Source of the DNA: Torreya grandis | Taxonomy: Eukaryota; Streptophyta; Pinopsida; Cupressales; Taxaceae | Reading direction: 5' to 3' | Assembly (NCBI GenBank): GCA_037957365.1 | Contig: JARHVA010002423.1 | Span: 2,508,501-2,572,500, forward strand | Length of the DNA stretch: 64,000 bases | Shown here: positions 47,531 through 58,587 of the stretch, piece after piece | How positions within the stretch are numbered: the stretch's first letter is position 1 | How the letters are laid out: every line of letters begins with the position of its first letter | Translations under genes and position numbers: made by a program | Notes under the pieces: model-generated | What the model was told of the DNA's origin: nothing | The model's database searches: none | What the model saw: only the letters and a program-made list of their open reading frames with translations

Positions 47531-49740
47531 ATTTACCACTATTTGGGAAGGCATTATAAGATATAAGAATAGTAACATTTTCTCAAATAATGAAAATGTC
47601 ATGTATGCCTATAACTATAATTATGATAAGCTAACTATATGATGGTTTACCCCCTCAAGGGAATGATTGGAAAATGGTCCCTCGATAAGAAGTGAAATGA
47701 GGGGACCAAAAAAAGGAAAGATGATGGGGTGAAAACACAATGATTTTGAAAAATTAGTCAAAATCACTAAGAATGCAATTTGGATGGTTTATATTGGTTT
47801 TCCCAAAGGTAATTATAAGCATTATACCTTGATAGTGGCAATGTGGTATGATAACACAATGATTTTCCCAAAGGCAATTATAATCATTGAAAAGATGGAG
47901 CTACCCTAGTTAGGATAGATAAATAAGATAACAATGTGCCCCTATATGAGAAGAAAAATTAAAATGGTGAGAACACAATGATTTGCCCAAAGGTGGTTAT
48001 AATCATTGAGAAATGTAGGTGGGATTGTGTATACTGATTTTCCCATAGGTAGTTATTATCATTGGACTTTGATTATGTGTACAAAGATGATGATAACTTA
48101 ACACAAAAGGTAATGATGAATTATAACAACCTACTAGTAGGGAGATTCTCATCCAAACTAATAAAGGTTGAAATTATTTTATGGTTAATTACTCTATTTG
48201 GGATATGATTGGGATTGAATCAGGATGTTGGTGTTGAAGAGATATTGATGATACCATTATTGAATAGATTTCTTGAAGCTGAGGTTTGTTATAACATGTA
48301 TTAGTAGGTATAATGGTATAATATCATGAGGACTTGGCCAAAATATGCATAATACTAACTCCTATAATCTAATACTTAATATAAAATAATACATGAATGA
48401 TAGAAACTATGATGATAATGTAAGCATATGAATATAGATAGATTCAATTGTAAGTGTGGAAAAAAAATCATGTAATGAACACACATAAACTAAATCAAGG
48501 AAACAATGTTGAAATCAAACAAATAGGCACACAAACAAAATAATAAATAAATACTCAATAGAAACCATACAAACATTACCCCTAGAAAATAGGTGACAAC
48601 TTAAAAAATAAACAAAATGGGGGAATAGAAGAAATTAAATGGGGTGGATGAGCTATATCCATATGCACTAGGCAAGTGGGTGCTACCTACATAGTTCCAT
48701 GGATGTAATATCCAACAAAAACTTTAGGCCAAATATAGTTCTCCAAGGGAATGGGAAGAAAAATGATAACTAATGAAAACAAATAGAATGGATGTGATAG
48801 AAGAATAGGAATGGTCTTTAAAAATGGCAAGTGCATGAGAGAAAATTCCAAAAAGGATAGGGAAACTAAGTGACAAGAGTTTTTCTTTCAAGTTAGTAAG
48901 GGTTCCCAGAATCCTTAAGACAAAGAAATGGTCAATATTTTTGGTTTTTTATAACACTTTTACAAATGTTTTTGAAATTATTTGAAGTATATCAAATTGA
49001 TATAAGAATGATGAGACACTAAATGGTTCAAGCTCAAAAAATAATGAGAACATTCAAACTTAGGTTTCTCACAAAATGGTGAGAGCATGGCAAGGGGGTG
49101 ACTGAGCTAACCTCAACAAGTATCAGGTACTACCTGTATAGTCCCAGAGTAGGACATCAAGTCACTATAGTTCCACCCTATAATATAGGAATTTGACTAG
49201 TGTACCAGTCAATTCAAACAAAATAGGAAAATGTGGTAAAAAGGAATAGTATGGCATAAGAAGTGGCAAGTTGGTACATCAAGACTTAATAAATAGATGT
49301 TGCTCCTGATTTGCCCATAGATGGTTATAAATAAGACACAACATCATAGATAAATAGTACTAATTTGACTAAAGGTAGTTATAATTAGTAGCAAGATTGG
49401 TGATAAGAAAGGAATAACAAATGAAGGATGCAACTACCAAAACTTCTATCATACTGCTCCAAAATATGATCTCTGTCTAAAGTACTTAAAAAAACTGATG
49501 AAACTAATCAAATTCCTTAGTGATAAAATGCATAATGAATGGAAAAAACCAAGGTCAACTGGGTTAGGCTTTAGAACATGTTCGATTGATAGAACAAAAT
49601 GGTAAAATATATATGGCTAAGAGGATGGATAAGAATGATATTTATACAAACAATAATAGTGATAAAATGGCACCACTAAAATGGTCTTTATAGATAATAC
49701 ACCTTAACACTCAAGCATAGTATCACTTGAGGTGAATAAT
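47531..49740 (-). other. 3' untranslated region with repeated hairpin units
   Basis: 2.2 kb between the integrase end and the 3' LTR with no coding trace. The phrase 'cccaaaggyarttataa' recurs at about 47,806, 47,868, 47,985, 48,042 (variant) and in looser form near 49,312 and 49,367. The minus strand next to the LTR reads ATAGTGGTAAAT, a weak polypurine tract. Confidence 0.65.
47857..48008. repeat. two copies of a 33-bp hairpin unit
   Basis: Units at 47,857-47,889 and 47,976-48,008 each have perfect 8-bp arms, CAATGATT and AATCATTG, around a 17-nt loop (TTCCCAAAGGCAATTAT and TGCCCAAAGGTGGTTAT). The arms are unchanged while the loops differ. Confidence 0.8.
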
Positions 49741-49749
49741 ATTCATTGG

Positions 49750-50850
49750 CTCAAAAATTTCATCTCTAATTGGTGTGGCAAGCCTATATTCCCCTAATCC
49801 ATAATCTATAGTAACAATGAAAGGCCCTATCCAGTTTGGTTTGAATTTAACTTTATGGTTCCTCTCAGCCATGGTATTCTTTTAGTTTTCTTTAAGGACA
49901 AGATCACTAAGTTCAAATTTTCTATATTTGACACATCAAGTGTAGTGGCCTTTGAGTCAGTTTTGATATGCCTAAAGATTTTTTAGCATAGTTGTGAATT
50001 TTTCATTAAGTAGGTCTATCTCTTATAGGTGAGTTAATTGATAGTCATGATCATCTAGGACATGTTTGAAAGATATGAATAGTGAAGGAAATTCAACCTC
50101 AATGGGAAGAATGGATTTAGTACCATAAAAAAGTGAGTATGGAGTGGCTCTTATAGGAGTATGATGATTGGTATGGTGTGCCCAAAGGGTAAGGAATATC
50201 TGTAGGTACCAATCATGACCAGCATCATTGACAATCTTTTTGAGAATATTGACAATGGTTTTATTTGATACTTTGGCCTGACCATTACCTTGAGGGTAAT
50301 ATAATATAAAAAAATGTTGTGTGATGTTATATTTAGTACATATCTAGTCCACATCTTTACTCTTAAATGATCCTCCATTATTAGATATAATGTCAGAGAG
50401 GATACTATAGAAAAAAATGAGATGGTTGAAGATAAATTTAGAAATTTGCTTTCCAGTCACGTAAGTGAAGGGTATAGCCTCAACCCACTTAGTGAAATAC
50501 TTAGTGGTACTAAGGATATGTTTATGGCCATTAGATGAAGTGGGGTTGGTCTTCTTAATGAGGTCAAGTCCCCATGTAATAAATAGCCATGGTGTCAACA
50601 TTTGTTTTAGAGTTTGTGTTGGGGCATGAATCAGATTAGCATGCCATTGACATTTGTCACACTTCTTTACATATGTAGCTACATTTTTGTCTATCATGGG
50701 CAAATAATAACCAACACATAATATATTTTTGGATAGGACTAAACTACTAGAATGAGCTCCACCTACTCCTTCATGAACTTCTCTTAATGCTAGTGTAGAC
50801 TCTACTAAAGTTAAATAATGAAGTAGAGTTGTATCAAAATTGTTGTGATA
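49750..50850 (-). pseudogene. gypsy integrase of the 16.7-kb element
   Basis: Minus-strand domains in order: the zinc-binding end (VKKCDKCQWHANLIHAPTQ, CxxC near 50,660), the core with ITWGLDLI (first Asp, about 50,563) and TKYFTKWVEAIPF, then LSDIISNNGGSFKSKD where the usual SDNG is SNNG, so the second catalytic Asp is Asn. The YYPQGNGQAKVSNKT block follows, with Lys at or near the catalytic Glu position. The C-terminal KFKPNWIGPFIV lies near 49,840. A frame change between the blocks at about 50,350 and scattered stops disable it. Confidence 0.9.
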
Positions 50851-51079
50851 AAGGGTGGATCTAAGTAGAGTATAATGAGTGGAATGATGAATAAAGGATT
50901 TGTCTTATTTTCAAAATAGGTTAGGTGGTATAACTTGGTCATGAAGGTAGTTATAAAGGTCTGAGTAATAGATAGAATTAGGACCAATAATATCACAAAT
51001 CATTGTAATGGTTGAATGTTCATGAGTTAGTGCAAATAAATTCTCAATAAAGAACTGATATTCTCTAGCTTTGTCTGTT

Positions 51080-51480
51080 TGTCAAATCAAAGAGATAATA
51101 GTAGCCATTGCATCTATATTTATATTATTATCCCTTGGTATATGCTTGAATTGGATATTTTCAATTTTCTACTTTAGTGTATTGACCATAGCCTTATATG
51201 GAACTAACTTGTCATTTTTGGTCTAAAAATGGTCTATAACCTAATTGATGATTAATTAAGAATCACCATAAACCTTTAGATGAGATATATTCCATTTTAC
51301 TACCTATCAAAGTTTTGTGATAGGTGCTTCATACTTAGCCATGTTGTTTGTACAAGGAAAACTGATTTTGAATGATTTAGGGATTAGATTCCCCTTTGGC
51401 ATAATAAATAAGAGACCTACCCTTGATCTATGTGCAATAAATGAACCATCAAAATATATATTTTAGTACGAATCCCAAAG
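51080..51480 (-). pseudogene. second RNase H-like domain (Tat-lineage feature)
   Basis: Between the first RNase H and integrase the minus strand shows a second RNase H-like trace: KGRSLIYYAKGESNP, then HLKVYGDS (usual LxVxGDSxLV), TKNDKLVPYKAMVNTL and FKHIPRDNNINIDAMATI (usual HIPR..N..ADALA). The GDS and HIPR..N blocks are the two most conserved parts. A domain like this at this place is known from Tat-lineage gypsy elements. Several stops are present. Confidence 0.75.
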
Positions 51481-51539
51481 AGGTATGTCAATGATGGTCA
51501 TTATGGATTCATCAAGAAAATAAAATGTAAGTGGATTTA

Positions 51540-51960
51540 TGTTGACAAGGGGTGCTTTAACAAGTTGATCTGCAAGGACCTATCCTTTGATTGCCTTTTG
51601 ATTGACATACTCTATATCAAACTCACTAAGAAGCATGATCTATTTGGCCATTATACCTTGTAAAGATATTTTAGATAGTATAAACTTGAGTGGATCTACT
51701 TTTTAAATGACCATGGTCTTATTATTCAACATGTAATGGCATAGTTTCTGAGTCGTGAAGACCATGGCTAGACAAGCTTTTTTAATAGGTGCATAGTTGT
51801 GTTCATATGTGACCAAGGTATGGCTTAAGTAGTATACAACATGATATTTTCCATTTTTATCATGTTGATCCAAAAATTCCCCCAAGGCATTATTAGTTTT
51901 GAATAGATACAATAAGAATGACCTTCTTGGCATAGGAGGTAAAAAAATAGGTGGATTAAC
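51540..51960 (-). pseudogene. RNase H of the 16.7-kb element
   Basis: A readable stretch (51,933-51,703) contains FKTNNALGEFLDQHDKNGK, YYLSHTLVTYEHNYAPIKKA and CLAMVFTTQKLCHYML, matching the canonical gypsy RNase H that follows RT ('D.S..A.G..L.Q', 'Y.S..L...E..Y...EKE'). The first catalytic Asp position reads N (TNNALG). A second part with FDIEYVNQKAIKGQVLAD follows at about 51,570-51,620. Confidence 0.88.
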
Positions 51961-52880
51961 TAGATAATCCTTGAGTTGTTGAAAAGATATTTGGTAGTGG
52001 TCATCTTAGTGAAATGAAATTCCATTATTCAAAATATGTGTAAATGGATGAAACTTCTCCTATAACTAAGAGATGAAGCATTGGATTGACTAGATCTTGC
52101 CTTACAAATTATGGAGTTGCTTCAAATTGGTTGGTGGTGGCATCTCGATTATAGCATGGACTTTGGTTGGATAAAATTTAATGCCCCTATGAGATATAAT
52201 GAAGCCAAGTAAATTTACTAAGGTTACTCCAAACACACATTTATTTGGATTGAGTATGAATTTATACTCCTACAATCTTTTAAATATCTTACATAGGACT
52301 GTTGGATGGTCAGCCCTAGTTTTGGATTTTCCTAATATGTCATCGACATAGTCTTCAATAATATCATGCATCATATCATATAATGTGATATTCATGTCCC
52401 GTTGATATGTAGCTCTAGAATTATTAGGACCAAATGGCATTACTTGATAATAAAATGTTCCCCATATACTGGTGAATGTTGTTTTATGTTGGTCTTCTGG
52501 TGTTATTTTGACCTAGTTGTATCCTGAAAAGCCATCCATGAGTGAAAGCATTTCATAACCTATCATGGAGTTGATGATCATGTTAATATTAGGTTAATAA
52601 AATTAATCCCTAAGACAAGCTTTGTTTATGTCTCAAAAATTAGTATAAATTCTAATTCGTTTAGGCTTTTTGCTAATAAGTACAACATTAGATATCTATT
52701 CTAAGTAGTCAATGGACCAAATGCATCCTACTTCTAAGAGTTTTTACAACTCTTTCTTTACCAAGACAAAAATGTGAGGATGCATCTTACGTAAATTTTA
52801 TTTCACTAGTTTGGCATTAGGATTGACCACAAGGTGGTGTAGAACTAAGGCAGGGTCCAAACCTGGCATGTTAGAATAAG
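51960..52880 (-). pseudogene. reverse transcriptase of the 16.7-kb element
   Basis: From 52,870 leftward the minus strand shows a LRKMHPHIFVLVKKEL block, ISKKPKRIRIYTNF (usual KK.G..R.C.D), MLSLMDGFSGYN (first catalytic Asp), TTFTSIWGTFYYQVMPFGP, IIEDYVDDILGKSK with catalytic YVDD at 52,339-52,350, and LNPNKCVFGV and LLGFIISHRGIK. This is a complete set of gypsy RT motifs. Stops, many of them TAG, occur between the blocks. Confidence 0.92.
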
Positions 52881-54480
52881 CCCATGCAAGGATATCTATG
52901 AATTCTCTCAATAGAGATGTAAAGACTTCACATTCCTCCTCAGTGAGGGATGAACGTAATTTTATCCATTTTGGGTTTGATGGAGTCTTAATGTTTACCT
53001 ATATTATATCATTGACTACAAGGGTTGAACAATCTTCTAGGACAGTAGGCAAAGAATTGAACTATTGGACTATATAAGGGTCCTCTGTTAAGACTTACTC
53101 TTCAATGTCTCCTAGGCATGATTAATCTAAGTTACCCAATGGGAGATCTAGCCATGTGACAAAAATAATTGTAAATTCTTGAAAATTTTTATCAAATACT
53201 TTTTTTTGCACAAAACTAAACTCAAATCCATAGGTAAGTTCATCATTGATGGTCTCCTAGTCTAAATTCAAAGAAGAATAAACACCCTATTTTAACGATG
53301 CTTGAAACAAGTTTTCACCACTAGAATGGCCTTTATATTTACTTTTTCCTTGGTCAAAAAACACCTCAAATGGGTTTTCACTTGGGGACTTTAATATTTT
53401 ATTTATTTATTTTTGGCTAACGGTGTTCACCTGCTCTCCAAAATAGGCTTTAGGATCTAATGTAATTGAGAATCCTGATTTATGATCTCCCAAAGAAATG
53501 TTGTCTCTAAGGCCTAAAAATTCATAAAATGCCTCATCATTCTAAAACTCATCAATTAGAAAATTGGATTCTTGTTAGTTATAATCTATCATTTAGGGAT
53601 AGTATAATGGAAATGAGTTATGACAAATGATTGAGGTAAGAGTACATATGACATTTTTATCGAATAGGTTAGTCTTAGCTAGGTCATCAAAGGTGAGGCT
53701 ATGATCAGACTCTACTTCTCTATCGACATCATCATCACTAGCCACCAGTGATGGAACTTAAATAAGATGTGTGGGGTCACCCCCAGATCTAAGTCCATAG
53801 GGTCTTGTATACTTAATCATGGAAATTGGCTCAATGGTTCCTTGTTGATTTGGTATAAGGCCTCTTCCTTCATAATATTGATGCTCCATGATCCTATTAG
53901 GAATAAGATACTTTAAAATTTTATAATAATTATCTTGGTTTTCATTATACAACCATGATTCATCCCTTTCAAGAGGGTTTGGTTCTAGGCCAAATGCTGG
54001 TACAAATATGACAGGTCCCTTATCTTTGTTCTTTTATTGCCAATGCATGTGTGGGGTGTTTTTAGGTCACCCAAAGATATTTATATTCTAAAGAAGATTA
54101 TAAATATGGAAGGTATCATGGGTCACATACTCCCCTGGGTCATTATCTAAAATGGTGAAATGATTGGAAGCATCAAGAGGTGGCATGTGGGAAAGGAAAT
54201 CCAAGGTATTAGGATCTATGCAATTGTCTTATGGAGGATCAATAAGTATGGCCTTTCCTTTATCCTACTTAGAACTTGGATTCATGCCATATTGGTAATT
54301 ATATCTTTAAAATTTATCCTTAAGATTTTTTCAGTGTTCATATGGATGTAAATCTCCTAGAATATTCACTTTCATCCCTAAGTGGGAGAACTTGATACAT
54401 TGGTGCAATGTTGACAGGACTGCATGAATTGCATGTAACCAAGACCCACCTAGAAGCATATTATATGACAACTCAAGATA
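52881..54480 (-). pseudogene. protease-RT linker with G-patch-like segment
   Basis: The minus strand can be followed as an acidic, low-conservation linker. At 53,952-53,758 an open stretch contains YYEGRGLIPNQQGTIEPI and, 12 residues later, GLRSG. The spacing G-x-G-L-[G]-x3-Q-G-x2-E-P-I ... G-L-x-S-G matches a G-patch (D111) motif with the third Gly lost. G-patch motifs are known near the protease of some retroelements. The rest has no recognised domain. Confidence 0.6.
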
Positions 54481-54499
54481 AGTCACATGTAAAAGTGTA

Positions 54500-54860
54500 T
54501 CATGGGTCAAAGGCCTATTGATAACTAGTAACTAATGGTGCCTTGCGATTCTCTTTCCTGATTATCATAGGCTTTGATAGTTATCATTTTTGGATGGAGA
54601 TCTATCATTATGTACCCAAGAATCTTGATAAGCTTTAGAGAAATTATGTTGAGGCTTGATCCATTGTCTATAAAGACACACTTCACTTTATTCCACTTTA
54701 TATAAACTTCTATGTATAATGGATTATTATGCAATAGACTAAGGGAAGACATATCACTTTGGTTGAATGTGACTTGTTGGGCTGGAGCTAGGTGTCTAAC
54801 CAAAACATGAAATTTATCAGGGGATATATCACTAGCAATAGTGGATTGGGTTAAAAAATC
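54500..54860 (-). pseudogene. aspartic protease of the 16.7-kb element
   Basis: The open stretch at 54,803-54,525 carries KCVFIDNGSSLNIISLKLIK: D-N-G-S-S in the position of the D-[ST/G]-G-[AS] active site. It is followed by YIMIDLHPKMITIKAYDNQE, equivalent to 'V.AFD....G.I.L', ending ESQGTIS. This is the protease type of Athila/Tat elements. The middle residue Asn may be a mutation. Confidence 0.85.
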
Positions 54861-55399
54861 ATTTAAAATGTTATTGTGGGTTGTTGATGTTCACAACAAA
54901 TCTAAAATAAAAACTTGTGCTAGTGTCTTCTATTATTATTCCATAATATCAAACTTCTTGTCTTGGTCAATGGTGAATGGTTTATTCTAAGGTTGAATGG
55001 TTAGTTGGATAAAAATTAAAATGGTAGATGGTTGTGGACCTGGGATAGTAATCTTTGACCTTTGAATTATGATTACATAATCAAGATTAGATATTATACC
55101 ATAAATGCTAACAAGTGTTGGAAATGGTTTGGGACTAGATATGACAAGTCTCGATTATTAGTGTACTTATATGTGGTCACATGGCAAGGGTGAGTTATTA
55201 GTATATGGTCCAAAATTGGGAGTCCCAATTTTCTAGCTTGCCTATGTGTGTTCCCAGGTCAAAGAAGGATTATCCATATAATTTAGTTGAGTGGTATTGT
55301 TTAGCAATAGTCTACATTTATTAGTGCTCAGTCTAGGATTAATGGAGATGGTATTAATGTTTCCCCCTATAATATTACCTACAACCCTATTTATCATGT

Positions 55400-58300
55400 A
55401 CAACTGCATGGTAGGTTTTTTGGTTGTTACATTCTAACCTTAGTTTTGTCCATTTTGCTAACATTATGGGTTTTATTGCTGATTTTGCTAATTCTCTTGG
55501 TTTGACCTTTGATTTTGATACTATTGATTTTGTTGTTGCACTCACCAATATTGTTGTTGTTATTACTGATTATTATGTTATTGTTGTGTGTTATGTTGGG
55601 GAAAGAGGTTTTTATAAATCCCAAGAGTTTTATTGGAGGTGGAAGCACCATTATCTAATGTTATCTCCCCATTCTCCAACATATTCTCAATCAAATGCTT
55701 GATTTGCACATATCTTCATAAATTATGCCCATTGGCCTAATGATATTCACATAATTCATTTTCATGGTACCAATTAGGATAAATAATGCCTTGTGGATAA
55801 TGCTTTGGTATAGGTCAACCAATCAGATTAGTAGTGACAAGTTTATAAAATATAGACTCAATAGGCTTTCCTAGGTCACTAAAGACATGATGCATAGGCA
55901 TAGTTCTCCTTAGAGGAGAGGTTTGTAATGGTAAAGGTTATTGTATTTGTTGCATGGGTCTTGATTATTGTGCTTTTGGCATTGGTTTGAGAGGTTTTTG
56001 GGTAGGATTAAGGTAAAAAGGTGGTACATATGATGTTTGCACTATTTAGACATGATGTGACTTGATTGCTTCATTACCCATAACATTCCTATTGTGGTTG
56101 AATTGCTTTGGTCTATCTTGGTTATTGGCTTGTGTTGGTTGTGATGCTTGTGCTTGGATTGGATGTTGGTTTTGGCCATTTCCCTAATTGTTAACTTGAT
56201 TATGATTAGTTGACATAAGCTTGATGATTCCTTTATAAATAAGGGATCACTTAATCAATAAGCCTTTGTTAATGATATCCTTGAAAGTATGTACACATTA
56301 TAGTTCTAGATGATAAGTTATCTCACTATGTAAATTTTTAGTAAACACAACAACTAATTGTTTATTTGGTAAACTATGGGTGAATCAGCTTACAAGGGCT
56401 CTCCATCACCGTAGATAACTTACAAAACTCTCACTAGCCTTTTGTTTTATTTATGTCAAGTCAACCAATAAAATCTCATGTTTGAGATTATAGGAAAAGT
56501 GTTACATGAACCTATCAAAAAGATCATCAAATTTTGTTACTGAATTCTTAGGAAAATATAAAAACCACTATAAGGCTTGTCTAACCAAGCTCTTTGGAAA
56601 CAACAACAAAAGGTTATATCACTCTATGTCACTAGTTGACATGTGATAAATAACTTGGTTAAATAGGCCTTAGGGTCACCTTTCCCCTTTGTATTTTTTG
56701 AATTTTAGTGATTTGTATCCTGGAGGAAATGGTATCTACAAGTACTCCATGTTGAATGGATAATAACACACATCATCCAACTTAAACTTTTTAGTTTGTT
56801 TTCTAACCTGAATGGCAACAATTGCATCCTTCATCTATTGCAATTCTTCTAGTAGGAAATTAGAACATTGGTTTGAGGGAGATTATTGGTTTGGGTAGAT
56901 GGTTGGGAGGTCACAAGTGGGACACTTTGACTAGGGTATGATGGAGATATCTATTGGTGTATATTGGTTTGGTTTGGAAATAGACCAATAAAATGCATAT
57001 GTGGATTAGGATTTACTTGAAATTGCATATTTGGTTGTGTGATATTCTAGTTTGGGTTGGCTATGAAGTTTTGAATTGGAGGATTTTATGGTTGGGATGG
57101 AGGGATATAGCTATATTATGCCTACTGTAGTTGAAAAGGGACATGATTTCGACTAATTGAACCTTGATGATGAGTGGGAACTTGTGGACCAAGACCCTAT
57201 CTTTGACCTTGTGGCATATTTTGAACCAATGGTTGTCTAATAGGTACTTGAGAAACATGGGAGCCTCCTTGTTACATGAATCCCTATGAGGAAGTGAAAG
57301 TAGGTTGAAGATTTGGTATCTATCATTGACCAATATTTACACATTGTTGACTATTCATTGTTTGGTTTTGGTTTGGTATATTAGTCTAAGACTAAAGAGG
57401 TATGTTTGTCATTACTTGGTGAGGTGAAACATTAGTTGCCCCTTGCTGAGGTAGCAATGCATTCATCCTTAGCTGCATTGGTATACTAGATTGTGCCTAA
57501 TGTTGTGGAATACTACTCATAACTTACTAAGGAGGAGTAAGATTTGTTACATTTTATTGTTAAGACATGACATTGGTTATTGGTTTACTACCTAATCTTA
57601 TAGGTTACACACTTGAGGAAGCAGCTAGTTGAGGTTGGGAAATAGGTGGTAAAGATTGGGGTACAGAGGCTTCTATTCCTTAGTATGATGATCCATTCAT
57701 GGTATTAACTATGGGCACATTTTGTTGACTAGTTTGTGCATTAGTACCACTTTGATTGGGATTGGACATTGTTTGCACATTGTCTACTATATTTGGCTCA
57801 CTATTCTATGTAGAAGCAAAAGACACTTCTTCAATAATGGGCATATGCAACAAGTTGTCTGTCAAAGTGTTTTGTACGAATGGGTCTAAATTCTAATTCT
57901 CTTGACCAATTGACTCTATCAAAGTCTTGTTGAAGGAATTAAGTTAATAAGAGGTTTGCTCACCATGTTTATCTGATTAAAATTGTGTGCTAGATTTAGG
58001 TAGGTTTGATATGATGTCTACATTTAATTACAGTGGTCTTCCATGATGATTTTGCCTATGTTAGGAATATTAGGGTCCTGATATGTTATTTTTACTAGAG
58101 CCAAAGGATTTTTAGAATAAGCCTATTGATCGTAAATGCTATTATGGGGCATTCTTACTAGGCTTGGTAAATTCTCATGAGGGAAGTTTGCTAGAAACTT
58201 GGCCCTTACCTTTATGGCTCTAACCAAAATCTTGTCTTTTTTCTCAAATAAATGATGCTAAAACAAAAATGGATCATATGTGGAAGTTATATTAGTAGAA

Positions 58301-58587
58301 TATGACTATTTAAGAATGGGTTCATCAACTGTGGGTATTGTAGCTAGGTATTATGTGATTTGTTCTTGGTCTTGTTCTAAATAAGGTGTTGTATTAACCA
58401 AATAATTAGCTAATAGATCTTGGCCTTGTGCCCTTAATTGAGTATTATAATAGGGATAAGAATCCATCTCATAAGGAATATTATCTGCATAAGGGTCGTA
58501 AGCCATTTCTTCCTACGTAATCACATTACTAATCCCTAGATTGTACATGAGTCCAATATGAGTGTAGGAATACTTGTTGGGATCCAT
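55400..58587 (-). pseudogene. Gag of the 16.7-kb element
   Basis: The trace starts at ATG 58,587 (MDPNKYSYTHIGLMYNLG), a start supported by the long in-frame continuation. A long Gln/Pro/Asn/Ser-rich N-terminal part (58,000-56,880) is followed by the capsid domain (KGKGDPKAYLTKL near 56,690, then SESFVSYLR near 56,430). The knuckle at about 55,755-55,700 reads CEYH..ANGHNL.RY, a C-x2-H-x4-H-x4-C form with the last Cys changed to Tyr. The C-terminal Asn/Ile-rich end lies at about 55,651-55,430. Many TAG stops are present. The length before the knuckle (about 950 codons) is unusually large for a Gag. Confidence 0.82.

Noticed and set aside
55424..55702. 92-codon plus-strand open frame with valine-rich sequence
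   Set aside because: It lies antisense to the Asn/Ile-rich Gag C-terminus of the minus-strand element, and its Val/Ile codons mirror those Asn codons.
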